Below are positions 5,434 to 8,962 of a stretch of DNA of 8,962 nucleotides, one piece after another. The notes beneath the pieces were generated by a model that searched no databases, was not told where the DNA came from, and saw nothing but the letters and a program-made list of their open reading frames with translations. This stretch comes from Patulibacter sp041648495 (GTDB lineage Bacteria > Actinomycetota > Thermoleophilia > Solirubrobacterales > Solirubrobacteraceae). The stretch covers positions 1 through 8,962 of the forward strand of contig JBAZOW010000145.1 of the NCBI GenBank assembly GCA_041648495.1. The letters run 5' to 3'. Made by a program: the position numbers and the translations under genes. The number at the start of each line of letters is the position of its first letter. Position 1 is the stretch's first letter.

Positions 5434-7058
5434 GCCGTCGCTCCCGTCGCGACGCGGGCATCGTGGAGCGGCTTGCGTCCCCGCAGCAGATCCGCGGCCC
5501 GCTCGGCCACCATCACCGTCGGCGCGTGCGTGTTGCCACCCGGGATCGTCGGGAAGACCGAGGCGTCGATCACCCGCAGGCCGTCGAGCCCGCGGACCCG
5601 CAGCTCGGGGTCGACCACCGCGGACGGGTCGTCGGCGGCGCCCATCCGACACGTGCCGACGGGGTGGTAGATCAGCTCGACGCGGTCGCGCAGGCTCGCC
5701 TCGATCTGCTCGTCGCTCTCGTGCTCACTGCCCGGACGCAGCTCGCTCTGCACCGTCGCCCGCAGCGGACCCGTCGCGGCGACGCGCCGCGCCATCTTGA
5801 TCGCGGCGACCATCGCGTCGACGTCCTCGCGCTCGTGCAGCGTGTTGGTCAGGATCGAGGGCGCCTCGTGGGCGTCGGCCGAGCGCAGCGCCACCCGCCC
5901 TCGGCTCTTCGGCGTCAGCAGCACCGGGGCGATGGTCATCGCGTGTCCTTCGTAGGTCTCGGCGCCGTGCTGCTCGTAGAACAGGGCGCCGCAGTGGAAC
6001 TGGATGTCGGCGGCGGGCAGCTCGGGGCGGCTGCGCCAGAACGCCACCGACTCGGCGGCGGTCGAGGTCAGCGGGCCACTGCGCCGCAGCAGCCATTCGA
6101 GCAGGCGCCGGGGCTTGTCCGCGCCGTAGAGCGTCTCGGTGTCGGAGACCGCCGAGAGCACGGTCAGCATCGGATGGTCCTGGAGGTTCCGGCCGACGCC
6201 CGGCAACTCGTGCAGCGGGGTGACGCCCTGCTGGCGCAGCTGCCCGGCGTCGCCGATCCCGGACAGCATCAGCAGCTGGGGCGACCCGATCGCCCCGGCG
6301 GCCAGCAGCACCTCGCGGCCCGCCCGCAGCACGTGCAGCTCGCCCTTGCGGTCGCGGTAGCGCACGCCGATCACGCGGCGCCCGTCCAGCTCCAGCCGCT
6401 CGACGTGGGCGTGGGTGACCACCGTCAGGTTCTTGCGCTTGCGAACCGGGTGCAGGTAGGCGTCGGCCGCACTCCAGCGCCGCCCGTCGCGCTGCAGCAC
6501 CTGGAACATGCCGGTGCCGTCCTGCTGGGGCCCGTTGTAGTCGGGGTTGCGGTCCAGCCCCGACGCGACGAAGCCGTCGATGATCCGCTGGTTCAGCGGG
6601 CGTGGCGACTTCGCGTCCTGGACGTGCAGCGGACCGTCGGTCCCGTGGTCGTCCGACGCACCGCGGCTGTTGCCCTCGGCCTTGAGGAAGTACGGCTTGG
6701 CGTCCGCCCAGCCCCAGCCGGCGGCCCCGTCGGCCGCCCAGCCGTCGTAGTCGGACGGACGCCCGCGGACGTAGAGCATCGCGTTCATCGCGCTCGACCC
6801 GCCGAGGCACTTGCCGCGGGGGATGTAGAGCCGGCGGTCGTGACAGGCCGGCTCGGGGTCGGTCGCGTAGTCCCAGTCGAGCGGACCGTGGAAGAGGTTG
6901 GGGAACGCAAGAGGGATCTTGACGTTGAGGCTGGAGTCCTTCCCGCCGGCCTCGATCAGGACGACCGACGTGCCGGGGTCCTCGGTCAGCCGGCTCGCCA
7001 GCACGCAGCCGGCCGAGCCGGCCCCGACGATCACGTAGTCCGCAGCGGTGGGCAACAT
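5430..7058 (-). CDS. GMC-family FAD-dependent alcohol dehydrogenase/oxidase (choline dehydrogenase-like)
   Basis: This 542-residue protein is a full-length glucose-methanol-choline oxidoreductase, which oxidises an alcohol to an aldehyde or ketone and passes electrons from FAD to O2 or a respiratory carrier. The FAD-binding motif GAGSAG is at 12-17, with EAGG at 36-39. GMC signature 1 is centred on GKCLGGSSAMNAMLYVRG (82-99), and signature 2 is GAIGSPQLLMLSGIG (255-269). The catalytic pair is predicted to be His465 in YHPVGTCRMG and His511 in GGNTHAPT; many relatives have Asn at the second position. No signal peptide or membrane helix is visible, so it acts in the cytoplasm. The ATG at 7058 has GGGAGG eight bases upstream. 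The BVMO gene overlaps its stop by ATGA, so the two are made together and a ketone may pass between them. Related enzymes act on aliphatic alcohols, polyethylene glycol and choline; the large hydrophobic-pocket type fits a non-choline alcohol, but this is inference. Confidence 0.93.
   Translation of the reverse strand: MLPTAADYVIVGAGSAGCVLASRLTEDPGTSVVLIEAGGKDSSLNVKIPLAFPNLFHGPLDWDYATDPEPACHDRRLYIPRGKCLGGSSAMNAMLYVRGRPSDYDGWAADGAAGWGWADAKPYFLKAEGNSRGASDDHGTDGPLHVQDAKSPRPLNQRIIDGFVASGLDRNPDYNGPQQDGTGMFQVLQRDGRRWSAADAYLHPVRKRKNLTVVTHAHVERLELDGRRVIGVRYRDRKGELHVLRAGREVLLAAGAIGSPQLLMLSGIGDAGQLRQQGVTPLHELPGVGRNLQDHPMLTVLSAVSDTETLYGADKPRRLLEWLLRRSGPLTSTAAESVAFWRSRPELPAADIQFHCGALFYEQHGAETYEGHAMTIAPVLLTPKSRGRVALRSADAHEAPSILTNTLHEREDVDAMVAAIKMARRVAATGPLRATVQSELRPGSEHESDEQIEASLRDRVELIYHPVGTCRMGAADDPSAVVDPELRVRGLDGLRVIDASVFPTIPGGNTHAPTVMVAERAADLLRGRKPLHDARVATGATA
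5441..5445 (-). promoter_or_regulatory. Ribosome-binding site fixing the BVMO start
   Basis: GGGAG on the minus strand lies seven bases before the ATG at 5433, inside the last codons of the GMC gene. It settles the start in preference to longer in-frame extensions and indicates coupled translation through the ATGA overlap. Confidence 0.65.
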
Positions 7059-7066
7059 ACGGCCAG

Positions 7067-7072
7067 CCTCCC
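7067..7072 (-). promoter_or_regulatory. Ribosome-binding site of the GMC gene
   Basis: GGGAGG on the minus strand, eight bases before the ATG at 7058, is the strongest Shine-Dalgarno match in the window. It confirms the start and contrasts with the divergent regulator gene, which has none. Confidence 0.7.
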
Positions 7073-7081
7073 GCGGGTGCT

Positions 7082-7111
7082 ACCGCAAGTAACAGTGGTT
7101 CGACCACAAGT
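7082..7111. promoter_or_regulatory. Candidate regulator-binding repeats in the GMC/pucR divergent promoter
   Basis: ACCGCAAGT (7082-7090) and ACCACAAGT (7103-7111) are direct repeats with one difference and start exactly 21 bases apart, two helical turns, so a protein could bind both on one face. The second copy also forms a short inverted repeat with GTGGT (7095-7099). They sit in the 79-base gap between the divergent GMC and PucR-type genes, where an activator that also controls its own gene would bind. Binding by the adjacent regulator is inferred. Confidence 0.5.
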
Positions 7112-7125
7112 TTCTCGCGTATGAC

Positions 7126-7131
7126 TAGGCT
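7126..7131 (+). promoter_or_regulatory. Candidate -10 box of a leaderless pucR-type gene
   Basis: TAGGCT fits the actinobacterial TANNNT -10 pattern and ends six bases before the ATG at 7138, so transcription could begin at the A of the start codon. No Shine-Dalgarno sequence precedes this ATG, which agrees with a leaderless message. An alternative -10 is TATGAC at 7120-7125, which would give a short leader. No clear -35 box is visible. Confidence 0.4.
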
Positions 7132-7137
7132 CTGGCC

Positions 7138-8463
7138 ATGAATTCGTTCGATCCCGCGTCGTCCGGGGCCCCCCAGTCCGGTCCGTGGATCGCGCTGGCG
7201 ACGAACCTGGCCGCCCAGGAGGCCTGGCGGCACCGCGTCGTGACCGAGATCAGCGACGCGATCGCCCGCGAGATCCCGGCGCTCGGCCGCGAGACCGAGC
7301 TGCGGGCGGCGATGCGCGACAGCGTCGACGCCAACGCGATGCTGTTCGCGACGATGGCCGAGCGCCAGCAGGATCCGACGACCGCCGAGCCGCCGGCGCT
7401 GGCGGTCGCGTTCGTCCGGCTGCTCGTCCACCGCGGGCTGCCGCCCGAGACCCTCGTCCAGACGTACCGGATCGCCCACGGCTCGTTCTGGCGCACGCTG
7501 GTCGGCGAGCTGCGGGCCGCGATCGACGACCCGACCGCGCTGGCCACGGCGCTCGAGCACGGCGCCGCCTACATGTTCGCGTTCATCGACGCGCTGACCG
7601 ACGCCGCCCAGCGTCGCTACGCCGAGGAGCGAGCCCAGTGGATCCGCTCGTCGGACGCGGTCCGCGCCCAGACCGTCCGCGAGCTGCTCGACGGCGTCCC
7701 GCTCGATCCGGAGGCCGCGGGTCGGCGGCTGCGCTACGCGCTCGACCGCGAGCACCTGGCGCTGGTCGCTTGGAGTCCGGCGGGCGCGAACGTGGCCACG
7801 ACGGCGCTGGAGCGGGCCTTGCGCGAGACCGTCGTTCCGCTCGACGCCGGCACGCTGCTGCTGACCACCATCGGCAACGGGCTGGTCGCCGGGTGGCTCG
7901 GGCACCGCCGCGGGTTCTCCGTCGAGGCGGTCCGCGCCCTGCGCCCCCCCACCGACGCTCCGACCGAGTTGCGGATCGCCGTCGGGGGCCCGGCCCGCGG
8001 TCCGGATGGCTTCCGGCACGCCCACGTCGAGGCGATGCACGCCCGCCGGGTCTTCCGGCTGGACGCCGCGGTGCCGGAGGGCGCGCCGGACGGCAGCAGG
8101 GTGCGGGGCGACGGGGGCGGACCGGACGGCGACCGACGGCCGGGCCACGCCGTGAGCCACTACGCCGACGTCGCCGTGACCGCCCTGGCGACCACCGACC
8201 ACGAGCAGGCGCGGCGGTTCGTCGCGGCCCAGCTCGGCCCGCTCGCGGCGCGGACGCCCCGCGCCCGACGTCTGGCGGAGACGCTCGAGACCTACCTGCA
8301 GGAGCGGTCGAGCCCGCGGCGGACCGCCGCGCGACTCGGGATCCACGAGAACACCGCGGCCGCCCGGGTCAAGGCGGCCGAGGACGCCCTGCCCGGCCCC
8401 GTCGAGGGCCGCGTCACCGAGCTGCTGCTGGCGCTGCGGCTGGCGCCGGTCGTCGGCGACTGA
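7138..8463 (+). CDS. PucR/CdaR-family transcriptional regulator
   Basis: This 441-residue protein is the only plus-strand gene. Residues about 25-165 form a helical N-terminal sensor-like domain similar to the RsbRD_N-type domain found in actinobacterial PucR proteins (LVQTYRIAHGSFW at 106-118 is typical). The middle (about 175-310) resembles the CdaR GGDEF-like domain, without a GGDEF motif, so it is not expected to make cyclic di-GMP. The C-terminus carries the PucR-type helix-turn-helix, LETYLQERSSPRRTAARLGI (383-402) followed by HENTAAARVKAAEDAL (403-418), matching the family's Y-x-ATA-x-L-x-hHxNTh-xxR-hxxhE pattern. A Gly/Pro/Asp/Arg-rich segment (about 311-338) links the middle to the end. 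The ATG at 7138 was chosen because a TANNNT box lies six bases upstream. Its position divergent from the GMC-BVMO pair suggests it is their activator, sensing the substrate or a metabolite. Family is clear; target and signal are inferred. Confidence 0.88.
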   Translation: MNSFDPASSGAPQSGPWIALATNLAAQEAWRHRVVTEISDAIAREIPALGRETELRAAMRDSVDANAMLFATMAERQQDPTTAEPPALAVAFVRLLVHRGLPPETLVQTYRIAHGSFWRTLVGELRAAIDDPTALATALEHGAAYMFAFIDALTDAAQRRYAEERAQWIRSSDAVRAQTVRELLDGVPLDPEAAGRRLRYALDREHLALVAWSPAGANVATTALERALRETVVPLDAGTLLLTTIGNGLVAGWLGHRRGFSVEAVRALRPPTDAPTELRIAVGGPARGPDGFRHAHVEAMHARRVFRLDAAVPEGAPDGSRVRGDGGGPDGDRRPGHAVSHYADVAVTALATTDHEQARRFVAAQLGPLAARTPRARRLAETLETYLQERSSPRRTAARLGIHENTAAARVKAAEDALPGPVEGRVTELLLALRLAPVVGD

Positions 8464-8464
8464 C

Positions 8465-8537
8465 CCGCATCAGCCCACGGCACGACCCGAGCTGATGCGG
8501 ATTCGGCCCACCCGTGGGGCCATATCCGCATCAGCTC
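8465..8537. terminator. Competing hairpins between convergent pucR-type and aldehyde dehydrogenase genes
   Basis: CCGCATCAGC occurs at 8465-8474 and 8526-8535, with its reverse complement at 8491-8500. The second and third copies extend to perfect 14-base arms (8489-8502 and 8524-8537). Inside them GGCCCAC pairs with GTGGGGCC apart from one bulged base, giving a very stable 49-base hairpin. The first copy can instead pair with the middle one, so the two structures exclude each other. The block fills the spacer after the PucR-type stop and ends 12 bases before the aldehyde dehydrogenase stop, the right place for a bidirectional terminator. No T-tract follows on either strand. Confidence 0.6.
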
Positions 8538-8549
8538 CGCCACCGCTGT

Positions 8550-8962
8550 TCAGTCCCGCGGGTCCGGGATCGCCACGTAGCGGACCGAGACGTACTCCTC
8601 GATCCCCTCGGGCCCGCCCTCGCGACCGAACCCGGAGTCCTTGATCCCGCCGAACGGCGCCGCCGGGTTGGAGACCATCCCGGTGTTGATCCCGATCATC
8701 CCCGCCTCGAGCTTGCGCGACAGCCGCAGCAGCCGCGCCGCGTCGCGGGTGTACGCGTAGGCGACCAGCCCATACTCGGTGTCGTTGGCCTTGCGGATCG
8801 CCTCGTCCTCGTCGCGGAAGGTGACGATCGGCGCGACCGGACCAAAGACCTCCTCGTGGAGGATCTGCGCGTCGTCGGGCACCTGGTCGAGCACGATGCC
8901 CGGCACGTAGCGCCCGTCGATCGCGTCGAGCCCGCCCGCGGACACGACGTTCGCGCCCCGCT
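8550..8962 (-). CDS. Succinate-semialdehyde dehydrogenase-like aldehyde dehydrogenase, C-terminal part (runs off right edge)
   Basis: The frame is open from the right edge to a TGA at 8552-8550, giving the last 136 or so residues of an NAD(P)-dependent aldehyde dehydrogenase. An apparent GTG start at 8945 is internal, because homology-like sequence (RGANVV) continues upstream of it. Visible family motifs are YVPGIVLDQVP, ILHEEVFGPVAPIVTF with the conserved EEVFGPV, ANDTEYGLVAYAYTRD, GMIGIN, and NPAAPFGGIKDSGFGREGG followed by GIEEYVSVRYVAI. The last blocks are typical of GabD-type succinate-semialdehyde dehydrogenases, which make succinate and NAD(P)H in the cytoplasm. The catalytic Cys and Glu lie outside the window, so activity cannot be verified. 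It is convergent with the PucR-type gene and separated from it by a hairpin. It may take the semialdehyde end product of the neighbouring oxidation genes, or belong to an unrelated 4-aminobutyrate-type pathway to the right. Confidence 0.9.
   Translation of the reverse strand, partial: RGANVVSAGGLDAIDGRYVPGIVLDQVPDDAQILHEEVFGPVAPIVTFRDEDEAIRKANDTEYGLVAYAYTRDAARLLRLSRKLEAGMIGINTGMVSNPAAPFGGIKDSGFGREGGPEGIEEYVSVRYVAIPDPRD

Noticed and set aside
2302..5670. A plus-strand open frame of 1122 codons
   Set aside because: It runs antisense through the TetR, P450 and BVMO genes and across the spacer, and its translation is Arg/Pro/Asp-rich repeats without any domain. It is a by-product of strong third-position G/C bias.
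5725..8346. A minus-strand open frame of 873 codons
   Set aside because: It lies out of frame with the GMC gene and antisense to the PucR-type gene, crosses their divergent promoter and shows no family motif.
8550..8945. Complete small protein starting at the GTG at 8945
   Set aside because: Aldehyde dehydrogenase sequence continues upstream of the GTG to the window edge, so this is an internal codon of a truncated gene.

Overview
The window is very G+C-rich DNA that is almost entirely coding. The codons strongly favour G or C in third position, and several genes overlap by 1 or 4 bases. Together with a PucR/CdaR-type regulator, a mycobacterial-style cytochrome P450, a Baeyer-Villiger-type flavoprotein and promoters with little or no leader, this points to a high-G+C actinomycete. 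A soil group such as Thermoleophilia/Solirubrobacterales is possible, but that narrower placement is a guess from style and not from a marker gene.

Layout, left to right. (1) Positions 1-1682, minus strand: a class III aminotransferase of the L-2,4-diaminobutyrate (Dat/RhbA) type. A second gene follows that starts with GTG inside the aminotransferase stop codon (GTGA overlap) and runs off the left edge; it may be an IucA/IucC-type siderophore synthetase. (2) Positions 1772-3765, minus strand: a cytochrome P450 followed by a TetR repressor (TGATG junction). The promoter has TTGACA and AATAAT boxes, and a palindrome lies across the -10 box and spacer. (3) Positions 3766-3933: a 168-base spacer with that promoter and two strong inverted repeats, one with perfect 16-base arms. 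(4) Positions 3934-7058, minus strand: a GMC-family flavin alcohol dehydrogenase and a Baeyer-Villiger-type monooxygenase, coupled by an ATGA overlap. (5) Positions 7138-8463, plus strand: a PucR/CdaR-like regulator, divergent from the GMC-BVMO pair. The 79-base gap between them holds a nine-base motif repeated exactly 21 bases apart. (6) Positions 8464-8549: a spacer between convergent genes carrying three copies of one ten-base word in alternating orientation, forming a long hairpin. (7) Positions 8550-8962, minus strand: the C-terminal part of a succinate-semialdehyde dehydrogenase-like aldehyde dehydrogenase. No stretch of more than 300 bases lacks a gene.

How the genes may work together (inference). 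The P450 could hydroxylate an unactivated carbon, the GMC enzyme could oxidise the alcohol, the BVMO could insert oxygen next to the resulting ketone to give an ester or lactone, and the semialdehyde dehydrogenase could finish a ring-opened product. That order resembles cycloalkane, terpenoid or steroid-side catabolism. However, no esterase, ferredoxin or ferredoxin reductase is present here, and the substrate cannot be read from the sequence. The P450 is likely controlled by its own TetR and the GMC-BVMO pair by the divergent PucR protein. The aminotransferase end looks like a separate unit, probably siderophore biosynthesis. I saw no RNA genes, CRISPR arrays, insertion sequences or attachment sites.
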